In this document: positions 4,424-10,977 of the stretch, one piece after another
How positions within the stretch are numbered: the first letter of the stretch is position 1
Layout: every line of letters begins with the position of its first letter
Assembly (NCBI GenBank): GCA_003252195.1
Contig: QKFK01000022.1
Coordinates: 1-11,777, forward strand
From: Rhodospirillales bacterium
GTDB taxonomy: Bacteria; Pseudomonadota; Alphaproteobacteria; QKFK01; SZUA-500
Direction: 5' to 3'
Length of the DNA: 11,777 nt
Translations under genes and position numbers: made by a program
The notes under the pieces: generated by a model
Seen by the model: only the letters and a program-made list of their open reading frames with translations
Databases searched by the model: none
Told to the model about the DNA's origin: nothing

Positions 4424-5146
4424 TTATAGGCCTGCTCTTGTCATCATAGAAAAGCTTTCTTTCTTAAAGTCTAGCAAGGATGTAAATTCTTCCATACTTA
4501 TATTTTTAGGGCAATCGCTTGCTTCATTGATAGTATAACGAATATCTCCTACTACAAGTTTATTTAAGGCCCTATGCAAGTTACCTTCATGGATTTTTGG
4601 CAACTCAATAATACCTAACAGCCTATTTTGATTTTCAAGAGTTTTGATAATTTCAAGCTTATTGAGATCTATTTCATGAGCATAAAAATATGAGCTGTTA
4701 TACCAAACTATGATTGAATTATTAGCAAAGGTATCAGCTATATATTCCAGCCCCTTTATTGAGCTTTTATAGCAATGTGAATTAGGAATTATATAGTGGA
4801 ATATAACCTCACATCCTTGTTCTTTTAATTTGCCAAGAATATTGCTGTTTTTTATATAATCATAGAACGCCTGGGCAATACCAGCATCTACATCAATAAT
4901 CATATTATAAACATTTGGAAGATCTTCAAATATGTCAGGTATTTTTGATGTGTCAATCTTGGTACCTTCCATAATATTTAATAATTTTACTGGAAGTCCT
5001 TTATAGGCAAAAAGTGTTTTATGAAACGGATTTGCATCTATTAGACAGATACTAGAATGCTGACCTTGATAATACTGGCCCAACAAAGCTGCAGTAGATG
5101 TTTGTCCTATTCCACTGTTTAGTTGCGAAAATATATGTATTTTCAT
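4424..5146 (-). CDS. TraL-like ParA/MinD-fold protein with degenerate Walker A motif
   Basis: A 240-residue protein whose layout fits the TraL-type nucleotide-binding proteins of IncP-like mobilization regions. The N-terminal strand MKIHIFSQ is followed by a degenerate deviant Walker A, LNSGIGQTS (residues 9-17). Next are LIDANPFHKTLFAYKGL (the family usually has DTDP...ATFxGYKAL), IIDVDAG (83-89), an H-x-I-I segment and SIIVWYNSSYF (family VVWLNxxFG). In normal members the loop reads KGGVGKS; here both lysines are gone (Leu/Asn and Gln), so ATP binding or hydrolysis is probably altered or lost. TTAAGGAG lies seven bases before the ATG. It sits 11 bases after a TraK-like gene, the same pairing as traK-traL. 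The role is probably in partition or DNA transfer of the island. Fold call good; activity doubtful. Confidence 0.65.
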   Translation of the reverse strand: MKIHIFSQLNSGIGQTSTAALLGQYYQGQHSSICLIDANPFHKTLFAYKGLPVKLLNIMEGTKIDTSKIPDIFEDLPNVYNMIIDVDAGIAQAFYDYIKNSNILGKLKEQGCEVIFHYIIPNSHCYKSSIKGLEYIADTFANNSIIVWYNSSYFYAHEIDLNKLEIIKTLENQNRLLGIIELPKIHEGNLHRALNKLVVGDIRYTINEASDCPKNISMEEFTSLLDFKKESFSMMTRAGL

Positions 5147-5157
5147 AATGTTTCTCC

Positions 5158-5406
5158 TTAATAATTGAAGTTATTACTGACAAGAGAAGATTTTCTCTTG
5201 CCTTCGGTGCTTTTTATTGCCTCATCTATTTGGCTAAAATCTACATACTTTTTAACGAACCTATAAAAAGAAGCCTGAGAACATTTAATTCTGCCGTATT
5301 TCTTAAGCTCATTAAAAACTTCTATGGTTGAATAGCCTTTGGCAAAAAAAGACTTTATTTCAGGTAACATTGTTACCAATTCCTTTTTAACAGATATGTA
5401 TTCCAT
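5158..5406 (-). CDS. TraK-like small DNA-binding protein
   Basis: An 82-residue protein. Residues 12-50 read LPEIKSFFAKGYSTIEVFNELKKYGRIKCS-ASFYRFVKKY in outline, matching the pattern of TraK/StbC-type small helix-turn-helix proteins: LLPEI, a conserved GYS, then a second helix with G+I and a final aromatic-rich recognition helix (FYRFVKKYV). In IncP-type systems TraK binds and bends oriT DNA. GAGGAGA lies five bases before the ATG at 5406. It follows the primase gene by about 40 bases and precedes the TraL-like gene, so the three may be one transcript. A cluster of TGTAGC motifs with a 7-bp inverted repeat lies directly upstream and could be its binding site. Family assignment is by pattern, not alignment. 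Confidence 0.6.
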   Translation of the reverse strand: MEYISVKKELVTMLPEIKSFFAKGYSTIEVFNELKKYGRIKCSQASFYRFVKKYVDFSQIDEAIKSTEGKRKSSLVSNNFNY

Positions 5407-5423
5407 ATTTATCTCCTCTATCT

Positions 5424-5495
5424 GCTACAAGTGTTATGTTGTAGCAATTATGTAGCAGTTATTTTATTGTTTATACTTGGTTGTAGCGATGTAGC
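5424..5495. repeat. TGTAGC motif cluster before the TraK-like gene
   Basis: TGTAGC occurs at 5440, 5451, 5482 and 5490, and inverted (GCTACA) at 5424. The pair GCTACAA (5424-5430) and TTGTAGC (5439-5445) is a 7-bp inverted repeat with an 8-bp spacer. Starts at 5440 and 5451 are 11 bp apart, one helical turn. Two of the motifs lie inside the primase coding end. Candidate operator, oriT-type or iteron site. Confidence 0.5.
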
Positions 5496-7277
5496 ACTTG
5501 TTGGAAGGTAGCGAGTAAATGCGTCATTAAATTGAGCTTTGTCATAGCCTCTTATATTCTTGTCGCCAATTCTCTTTTGATATGGAGATATACCAAAGTC
5601 CTTTAATATGATTGCTAGCTGCCTTTGAGTGATAGATCTGTTTTGTTGATACTCACCCCAGGGACTATCACCAATTGAAGAGAGATAGGAACAAAGCTCT
5701 TGTGAGCTTATAAAATAGCATTTATTGTCTTCAAAAATGCTCTTAATGTCCTTTAGCAATAATACTCTAATTGAACTTTCATCGTTTATATGACCGATAT
5801 TATCAATCACGTTCATAGATGCTTTAGCTAAATCCACCCATTTTTTACCAGCAAGTTCCGCAATGATTAATAATGGTCTCCAGTTATCTGCAGTTCTATC
5901 GCTAATATGATTTTCTATTTCTGGATCTAACTCTGATAAGGCAATTTGATTATCATAAACCCATCTAGCACATTTTTGCTTAATAGGCTCAAATATAATT
6001 GATTTATCGCCTCGTAACCTACATACGGTTTCTCCTAGCAATTTACGCCTCATAGGGACAAGAATGCTTCTATCTGCAATAGTATCAGTAACTTTTCCTA
6101 TTCCCGCTATGGCACACGGACAGAAGCAGCTAAAAAACCTTACGCTATGAGTTTTGCTAGTCTCTATAGTGCGGATTACACCGCCGCCTTTGGTATGACC
6201 CTCATTTATAACACCTCTTAATTCTTCTTTGTCGTTTAGAAAGCTATCAGCTTCATCAATCAAAAGCGTGGGCTTGTAAGTTTCAATAGTCCTAAACATT
6301 GCAGAAGCTGTTAAACTAGCCACTCTTATGGGTCTGCAGCAAAGAAAGTTTAGGAGCATTAACAAGGTTGTCTTACCACATCTTTTTTCTGGAGAATGTA
6401 TGAGCAATCTTGGTGAATGTTCAAAACATTCAAAGCAATAGGTAAACAACACCCATAGAGCCAATGTATTAGCTGAATGTTCTGGTAATATAAGATGCTT
6501 ATTAAAGATGTTCACTAACTCATCTAATATTGCCTCACCTGACACAGCTTCAGTCCAAGCAGTTGGTGTAGATAAAACTAATTCAGTGCCAATGGTAGAT
6601 GTCTTTTTATCTTTCGTATTTTCCAAAAGCTCTCTTAGATACTCAACGCCTTTATGGTTAGGAATATCATCTGCTAAGTCCCAACTAGCTGGAAAGTTTT
6701 TCGGGGTTGAGACAATAGATAAATTACAGCTCTGTTCTTTTAATATATCATATAAAATACTCATGGCTTTTTTGCCTGGCACATCATTGTCAGGCCAAAG
6801 AGTTATCGTTCTATTATATAAAACGCTCCAATCAGATTTCTGTATTGCATTTGATCCACCAGACCATGATATAACAACATAATCAGGGAAGATTGCTTTA
6901 GCTGCATTTGCTGTTTTTTCTCCTTCAACAATTAGAACATTTGCCTTATTGCGAATACTCAATTGTTCACAACCATATAGAGGTCGTTTATCCGTTATAT
7001 TCTTATGCTTCCATGACTTGGTGCCATTTTTACATTTGCAATATGTAAAGGGTAAAAAGCTTTTGCCTTTATCTGTTTCATACCTAGCAATGTAATTAGC
7101 GAGCTTTCCATCTGGCAGATAATACGAATATATTTCTGTAGGATTGCCGAGACTTTTTGTAAAAAAGTTTGGCCTCGTAACATCTTCAGGAACAGGAGTT
7201 ATCACGTCCAATTCATCTTCATTATTGGGCCTTTTTATTATCTCAAGATTAGATATAGGGGCAAAAAAATTATTCAA
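5448..7277 (-). CDS. Toprim primase / DUF3631 P-loop ATPase (replication protein)
   Basis: About 609 residues. The N-terminal third has a Toprim fold: VLIVEGEKTANAAKA (catalytic Glu near 118) and TLWPDNDVPGKKA (the D-x-D, near 163-165). The central part is a P-loop ATPase: HSPEKRCGKTTLL (Walker A, about 295-305), PTLLIDEADSFL (Walker B, about 338-348), then FSCFCPCAIAGIGKVTDTIADRSI, typical of DUF3631 domains found with phage and plasmid primases. Together these suggest primer synthesis plus helicase/translocase activity for replication of the excised element. I chose a TTG start at 7277, six bases after AGGAG; a TTG at 7283 touches that ribosome-binding site and is less likely. It overlaps the preceding gene by eight bases, so translation is coupled. 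The absence of an N-terminal zinc-finger/CHC2-like part is explained by the separate upstream gene. Confidence 0.85.
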   Translation of the reverse strand: MNNFFAPISNLEIIKRPNNEDELDVITPVPEDVTRPNFFTKSLGNPTEIYSYYLPDGKLANYIARYETDKGKSFLPFTYCKCKNGTKSWKHKNITDKRPLYGCEQLSIRNKANVLIVEGEKTANAAKAIFPDYVVISWSGGSNAIQKSDWSVLYNRTITLWPDNDVPGKKAMSILYDILKEQSCNLSIVSTPKNFPASWDLADDIPNHKGVEYLRELLENTKDKKTSTIGTELVLSTPTAWTEAVSGEAILDELVNIFNKHLILPEHSANTLALWVLFTYCFECFEHSPRLLIHSPEKRCGKTTLLMLLNFLCCRPIRVASLTASAMFRTIETYKPTLLIDEADSFLNDKEELRGVINEGHTKGGGVIRTIETSKTHSVRFFSCFCPCAIAGIGKVTDTIADRSILVPMRRKLLGETVCRLRGDKSIIFEPIKQKCARWVYDNQIALSELDPEIENHISDRTADNWRPLLIIAELAGKKWVDLAKASMNVIDNIGHINDESSIRVLLLKDIKSIFEDNKCYFISSQELCSYLSSIGDSPWGEYQQNRSITQRQLAIILKDFGISPYQKRIGDKNIRGYDKAQFNDAFTRYLPTSATSLQPSINNKITAT

Positions 7278-7575
7278 TTTCAACTCCTAACATATTGGCA
7301 AGCTCTTTTAGTGCTTGGGTTTGAGTTAAATCACATAGATACGCAGCTAAAGATATTACATCACCACCTTTATCGTCTGTGGCAAAGTCGGCCCATTTAC
7401 CAGTTGTAATATTTATCTTAAATGAGCCTTTGTGCTTATCTATTCGCCTAGGATTGCGAGCTATCCACTCGTTACCAACACGCACACCATCTGGCAACCA
7501 CCGATTAAGCAACGATGGCAAAACAGACAACGCAATGTCGTTAACACGTGAGAATTGACTTGATGCACTCTTCAT
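7270..7575 (-). CDS. Primase N-terminal domain protein (split from the Toprim subunit)
   Basis: A 101-residue protein resembling the N-terminal domain that normally precedes Toprim in P4/plasmid-type primases: LLNRWLPDGVRVGNEWIARNP, then GSFKINITTGKWADFATDDKGGDVISLAAYL, then LKELANMLG. The motifs G-S-F-x-I-N, G-x-W-x-D-F and GGD-x-I-S-L are characteristic. It lacks the zinc-binding cysteine/histidine set of a true CHC2 finger. It starts at 7575, overlapping the stop of the excisionase gene by one base (TAATG), and ends eight bases inside the Toprim gene. The two parts probably work as one enzyme made from two polypeptides. I see no sign of recent frameshift, since both reading frames are intact and each has a plausible start. 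Confidence 0.75.
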   Translation of the reverse strand: MKSASSQFSRVNDIALSVLPSLLNRWLPDGVRVGNEWIARNPRRIDKHKGSFKINITTGKWADFATDDKGGDVISLAAYLCDLTQTQALKELANMLGVEIE

Positions 7576-7799
7576 TAGATTGTGCTTTCTGGAATTGTAA
7601 CTGTTCTACGATTAATAAATTCAATTAAATCGCTTTTTCTATATCGAACAAGTCTTCCAATTTTTACTATGTTTAAGTGTTCTTTATGTGTAGCCCAAAC
7701 AGCAAGAGTACCTTCTTTGATGCCGAGAAACTCAGCAGCTTCTGCTCTAGTTAAAAGCACTTCTTCGTCATTTTCTTTTTTATATAAAAATTCATTCAT
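7575..7799 (-). CDS. AlpA-type helix-turn-helix excisionase/regulator
   Basis: A 74-residue MerR-like (HTH_17/AlpA) protein. Residues 15-67 give VLLTRAEAAEFLGIKEGTLAVW, a variable linker, then IVKIGRLVRYRKSDLIEFI, the winged-helix pattern of phage excisionases. AlpA-like proteins activate or direct excision and often autoregulate. GGAGG lies ten bases before the ATG. It is the first gene of a run of overlapping genes that continues into both primase parts, so the product could couple excision with replication. An inverted repeat GTTTAT/ATAAAC (7840-7859) in its upstream region is a candidate operator. Target sites are unproven. Confidence 0.82.
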   Translation of the reverse strand: MNEFLYKKENDEEVLLTRAEAAEFLGIKEGTLAVWATHKEHLNIVKIGRLVRYRKSDLIEFINRRTVTIPESTI

Positions 7800-7839
7800 A
7801 ATGATAAAACCTCCATAAGTTTGATTTACAGAGGTAATT

Positions 7840-7859
7840 GTTTATCAATTTTAATAAAC
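7840..7859. promoter_or_regulatory. Inverted repeat upstream of the excisionase-primase operon
   Basis: GTTTAT (7840-7845) and ATAAAC (7854-7859) flank an 8-bp spacer. The minus strand reads TTGATAAACA, a ten-base match to the site at 4364-4373, so one regulator may act at both places. Confidence 0.4.
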
Positions 7860-7919
7860 CGTGTTGTTTTTTTTATTTTCGCAGACGTTAGAACTCTATA
7901 ATGCGTTGTTATATTTGAA

Positions 7920-9068
7920 TTATATTTTTTTTGCTTCAGCGACCGCTGACAAAAGTTCATCGGTTATTAGTTCTTCTTTGTCAGCTAGCTTATACCATCT
8001 TTTTACAGTTGCTAGGTTTACACATTTACCATTAAAGTCATTTTGTAATGTCTTAAGAGCTTCTTCAGCTGGTTTTGTTTTTCCATATGCTTCGGCAATG
8101 CATATTTTTTGTGGTCCTAGCTCCTTGTCTTTTCCTTTTTGTGCATTTTGGCTGTTTATTTCCGATGTTTTTTGTTTTGCTTTTTTTGTGCTTTTATTAA
8201 CTTCTCTTATTTCTTCAAGAATTTTTTTGCTTGTTTCTGTGTCTTCTTGAATTTGTTGTGTCGTGCTATAATTGTTAATATTTTTTACGTTGTGGTTGTT
8301 AATATTCGTTGTGTTGTAATTTTTAATGTTGTTTACTTTGTTATTATTAATATTTGTTACCTGATATTGTGTTTCTTTTGCTTCTTTGGTATCTCTTGGA
8401 AATGTTTCTTTTATATCGTCAGTATCTACATATACTTTATATAATTCTTGAGTTGGAAAAAACGTGATTGTTAAAAATACTATGGATAAAAGGACTTCAG
8501 AAATGTATAAAGCATATGAATTGATGAAATTGTAGTTAGATGCTAAAAGCATTATAAATAATAATGTTATAATCCTACATACCTCTAGTAGAATTGGGTG
8601 TGAAAAATTTTCAATAAGTACTAAGCTTTTATCCCATATAAAATAGTATTTCTTATATTTGTTGAAAAAGTTGATTTCTGATTTGTTGAGTTTTCTATTT
8701 CTATTCTGAGTGACAAAATACCCAACGTTACTGTCGATTATGTCTTCTTTATTTTTTGAGGCTTTGTATTTGGATAAATTTTTTCTTTCTGTTCTATGAT
8801 CAAGCATTAGTAATTTAAACAATATAACAGATAGGTCTAGTTTTTCTTTTTCAGGTTTAACTTTAATCGCAGTAAAGTTCAATTGAGAAAATAATAGTGC
8901 TTTTTTTATATTGTTCTTAGCCTTAACTAATTCAGGGTTGCTTATAGTTATGGTGTCATTGATTTCAATGCCTTCATATCTTTCTGATATTGAATATTGT
9001 GTATCTGATAGAGGTTCTTTCCCATATAAAATCCATTTTAAAATTGAATTTAAACTACTTTTTTTCAT
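7920..9068 (-). CDS. Two-helix membrane protein with Asn-rich octapeptide repeats, unknown function
   Basis: About 382 residues from an ATG at 9068 preceded by GGAG at six bases; an upstream ATG (9107) would overlap the integrase by 53 bases. Order of parts: a charged soluble N-terminal region of about 150 residues; two hydrophobic segments near residues 158-177 and 186-207; an octapeptide repeat of four copies (residues about 237-268, x-x-N-I-N-N-x-x); a highly charged, probably coiled-coil stretch rich in Lys and Glu; and a final helical domain with ATVKRWYKLADKEELITDELL. No signal peptide is seen and no family was recognised. The integrase stop lies 14 bases inside it, so the two are translationally coupled, which is unusual for integrases. 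It might be a membrane-anchored defence or exclusion effector, but this is speculation. Confidence 0.65.
   Translation of the reverse strand: MKKSSLNSILKWILYGKEPLSDTQYSISERYEGIEINDTITISNPELVKAKNNIKKALLFSQLNFTAIKVKPEKEKLDLSVILFKLLMLDHRTERKNLSKYKASKNKEDIIDSNVGYFVTQNRNRKLNKSEINFFNKYKKYYFIWDKSLVLIENFSHPILLEVCRIITLLFIMLLASNYNFINSYALYISEVLLSIVFLTITFFPTQELYKVYVDTDDIKETFPRDTKEAKETQYQVTNINNNKVNNIKNYNTTNINNHNVKNINNYSTTQQIQEDTETSKKILEEIREVNKSTKKAKQKTSEINSQNAQKGKDKELGPQKICIAEAYGKTKPAEEALKTLQNDFNGKCVNLATVKRWYKLADKEELITDELLSAVAEAKKI
8265..8360 (-). repeat. Four 24-bp codon repeats encoding xxNINNxx
   Basis: Four consecutive 24-bp units encode VTNINNNK, VNNIKNYN, TTNINNHN and VKNINNYS. The unit boundaries hold exactly, with divergence mainly at the outer residues, pointing to old tandem duplication under selection for the Asn-Ile core. 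Confidence 0.7.
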
Positions 9069-10242
9069 CGCTTGCTCCATCTGTGTCTTGATATGTGAAA
9101 CTTTCAATCATATCAATAGCTTTTTCCATTGATGCTCTTACTGGATCTTGGCTTAGTCTTGCATAAATTTCTGTTGCTTGAGTGCTTTTGTGTCCCAAGG
9201 ACTTTCCTATAATGTGTAAACTCGAGCCAGATATTGCTTGGTAACTTCCTAATGTTCTTCTTATGTCATGAATTCTAAGATCTGCTATGTTTGCTTCTTC
9301 TAGAATGTTTTTCCAAGCTTTTTTGGGCTCTTCTAAATGACCGGATATGCTGGTGTTACTAGGGAATACCCATGAAATGTTATTATCTTTTTTTGCGTAT
9401 CTATCCGTAAGAATGTCTACTGCCTTGTTAACTAAAGGCACATTTAATGGTTCTCCGTTTTTTGTGTCAGGAATGTGCCATATTTTGTTTTTTAAGCTTA
9501 TATCATCCCAACTCATCGATAAAACGTTAGATCGTCTCTGTCCTGTGTATATCAACATATAAAAGAAATCTCTTGTTGTGTCGTTGATACTTGAACTGAG
9601 GGCGTTAAAAAATCTTACTATCTCATCTGGTTGAAGATACCTGTCTCTGGATTTTTCTTTTAGTTTCTTTATCCCAATTGCAGGGTTGTTACCTTGCCAC
9701 CCCCATTCAATAGCTTTATTGAAGATATGTTTAATTAAGGTGAGGGTGCTGTTTGCTGCATATATTCCATTTTCTCTACTAAGTTTTGTGTGAAGCTTTT
9801 CGATGTCATCTCGAGTTATGCTAATGAGAGTTTTGTTTTTCCATGGTAGTAGGTAGCGATTATATATATTCTGGTTTTCTTTCCATGTACTTTGTTTTGT
9901 GTATTTCTTTCCGTGTTCTTCAATGTATTTTGAAAATAAGTCGGCTAAACAAATTTCATTTTTTAATTTTTGTTTTTCCTTGTTAGGGTCTATGCCATTA
10001 GAGATTTGTGTGTAGTATTCAAGGGCTTGTTTTCTGGCATCTTTTAGGTTTATGTCACATGTTTTTGCAATGGTTACTCTTTTGAGCTTTCCGTTAATTC
10101 TACGGAAGAAGCAATAAGTCTTAGCCCCTTTATCCGTTACACGGCAGTATAATCCAGGACAACCTTCGTCTTGAATTTCATATCGTGCTTTATTTGTATC
10201 AGGTTGAAGTTTGCTAATGTAGCTTTCTGTGAATTTAACCAT
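9055..10242 (-). CDS. int: Tyrosine-type site-specific integrase (P4-like, DUF4102 arm domain)
   Basis: A 395-residue integrase. Residues 1-95 form the DUF4102-type arm-binding domain (LYCRVTDKGAKTYCFFRRING). A SAM-like core-binding domain follows at about 97-185, then the catalytic domain. The catalytic set is complete: R236 (TGQRRSNVL), K261 (DTKNGEPL), H325 and R328 (HDIRR), H351 (GHKS) and the nucleophile Y360 (EIYARL). It recombines the island with the 3' part of tRNA-Thr(UGU), whose fragment sits 180 bp upstream of the start codon. The ATG at 10242 has only a weak GAG upstream. TATAGT (10257-10262) may be the -10, and two GGGTAACT repeats overlap the -35 zone, suggesting autoregulation. 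The gene ends overlapping the membrane-protein gene. Confidence 0.95.
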   Translation of the reverse strand: MVKFTESYISKLQPDTNKARYEIQDEGCPGLYCRVTDKGAKTYCFFRRINGKLKRVTIAKTCDINLKDARKQALEYYTQISNGIDPNKEKQKLKNEICLADLFSKYIEEHGKKYTKQSTWKENQNIYNRYLLPWKNKTLISITRDDIEKLHTKLSRENGIYAANSTLTLIKHIFNKAIEWGWQGNNPAIGIKKLKEKSRDRYLQPDEIVRFFNALSSSINDTTRDFFYMLIYTGQRRSNVLSMSWDDISLKNKIWHIPDTKNGEPLNVPLVNKAVDILTDRYAKKDNNISWVFPSNTSISGHLEEPKKAWKNILEEANIADLRIHDIRRTLGSYQAISGSSLHIIGKSLGHKSTQATEIYARLSQDPVRASMEKAIDMIESFTYQDTDGASDEKK

Positions 10243-10271
10243 GTTATTATCTCAATACTATATGTGCTCTC

Positions 10272-10290
10272 GGGTAACTCTGGGGTAACT
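10272..10290. repeat. Two GGGTAACT arm-type integrase sites, 11 bp apart
   Basis: GGGTAACT at 10272-10279 and 10283-10290 lie between int and the attachment core, spaced by one helical turn. Such direct repeats are typical arm-type sites recognised by the DUF4102 domain. Confidence 0.6.
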
Positions 10291-10345
10291 TTTTTTATAA
10301 AAAAATATAAACATTAGTAAAAGTTAGTTTAAGTCATGATTGCAT

Positions 10346-10371
10346 ATAACCCTTTATTTGTAAAGGGTTAT
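10346..10371. repeat. Perfect 10-bp inverted repeat in the attachment region
   Basis: ATAACCCTTT (10346-10355) and AAAGGGTTAT (10362-10371) around a 6-base loop. No T-run follows on either strand, so a DNA-level role (integrase, excisionase or host-factor binding) is likelier than termination. Confidence 0.6.
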
Positions 10372-10419
10372 GAAGATATATAAAAATTAATTAAATTACA
10401 GAAAACTTCTATTCGACAA

Positions 10420-10465
10420 ATTTGTAATCAGTGGGTCCGCGGTTCGAGTCCGTGTGTCGGCACCA
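10420..10465 (+). other. Attachment site: 3' fragment of tRNA-Thr(UGU)
   Basis: The sequence runs from the anticodon loop (TTTGTAA) through TCAGT, a T-arm with TTCGAGT loop, acceptor strand TGTCGGC and encoded ACCA. The 5' half of the tRNA is absent: upstream bases cannot form the anticodon stem. This is the duplicated end made when an island inserts at a tRNA 3' end. By polarity the intact gene must be at the opposite, left end of the island. A 10-bp palindrome ACAAATTTGT (10416-10425) spans the junction. Confidence 0.85.
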
Positions 10466-10469
10466 TCTC

Positions 10470-10510
10470 AAACCCTTGAAAACCTTAAGTTTTCGAGGGT
10501 TTTGTGTTTT
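10470..10510 (+). terminator. Original tRNA-Thr terminator
   Basis: AAACCCTtGAAAAC and GTTTTCgAGGGTTT (10470-10502) form a long stem followed by TGTGTTTTT. It lies just after the CCA of the tRNA-Thr fragment, so it marks the start of native chromosome. Confidence 0.8.
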
Positions 10511-10527
10511 TAAATGTTTGGCATTTT

Positions 10528-10554
10528 CAGGCTTTTTGAAAGTCTGTTTTTTTT
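10528..10554 (+). terminator. Second rho-independent terminator
   Basis: CAGGCTTT and AAAGTCTG form an 8-bp stem (10528-10546, one G-T pair) with a 3-base loop, followed by eight T. Apart from the two terminators, 10466-10681 contains nothing recognisable. Confidence 0.65.
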
Positions 10555-10681
10555 AATGCATAGATTGTTCCTTGTCGTTAAAAGTAGATGTTATTTTGAT
10601 ACATATTGGCAAATAATTAATGAAAAATAGATTTTCTTTCTAATCGTTTTTATAAATGTTAGTATTAAAAATTATTCATAG

Positions 10682-10716
10682 AAAAAGGCTTAGGAGCTAA
10701 AACTCTCTAAGCCTTT
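10682..10716 (-). terminator. Terminator of tRNA-Lys
   Basis: On the minus strand AAGGCTTAG and CTAAGCCTT form a stem followed by TTTC, nine bases after the tRNA CCA. Confidence 0.8.
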
Positions 10717-10724
10717 GATTTTAA

Positions 10725-10800
10725 TGGTAGGCGCGTGGGGGTTCGAACCCCAGACCCACTGATTAAGAGTCAGTTGCTCTACCAACTGAGCTACGCACCC
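10725..10800 (-). tRNA. tRNA-Lys (anticodon CUU)
   Basis: A complete 76-base tRNA including encoded CCA. The acceptor stem GGGTGCG pairs with CGCGCCT; D-arm TAGCTCAGTTGGTAGAGCA; anticodon stem-loop CTGACTCTTAATCAG with anticodon CTT; T-arm TGGGG-TTCGAAC-CCCCA. Discriminator base A. It is transcribed on the minus strand from a promoter at 10815-10843 and has its own terminator. It belongs to the native chromosome right of the island. Confidence 0.97.
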
Positions 10801-10814
10801 ATAAGTCTGAAAAA

Positions 10815-10843
10815 TTTATATACCCCGTATATTGATTATGCAA
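10815..10843 (-). promoter_or_regulatory. tRNA-Lys promoter
   Basis: TTGCAT (10838-10843) and TATAAA (10815-10820) on the minus strand with a 17-bp spacer; the predicted start is a few bases before the tRNA. Confidence 0.6.
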
Positions 10844-10905
10844 GCTAAAAATTGCATTGTTGCTTAATTTTTATATATCTGCTTTTAAGCTTTTTCTATC
10901 TGTGC

Positions 10906-10934
10906 TTGCAAGAGCATCTGCAAAAGAGTAAAAT
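10906..10934 (+). promoter_or_regulatory. pckG promoter
   Basis: TTGCAA (10906-10911) and TAAAAT (10929-10934) with a 17-bp spacer; the predicted start is near 10941, giving a leader of about 37 bases. An inverted repeat ACCCTCA/TGAGGGT (10935-10941 and 10963-10969) flanks the predicted start, and its right arm contains the ribosome-binding GAGGG. Confidence 0.55.
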
Positions 10935-10977
10935 ACCCTCACAATTTTTGTTTTAATAATTATGAGGGTTTATAGAC

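Noticed and set aside
7920..9132. Plus-strand open frames of 73-129 residues over the membrane-protein gene
   Set aside because: They are antisense shadows rich in Phe and Ser from the AT-rich coding strand and have no ribosome-binding sites.
10935..10969. RNA hairpin hiding the pckG ribosome-binding site
   Set aside because: The left arm (10935-10941) falls between the predicted -10 and the start site, so the transcript would probably not contain it. It could matter only if transcription starts further upstream.
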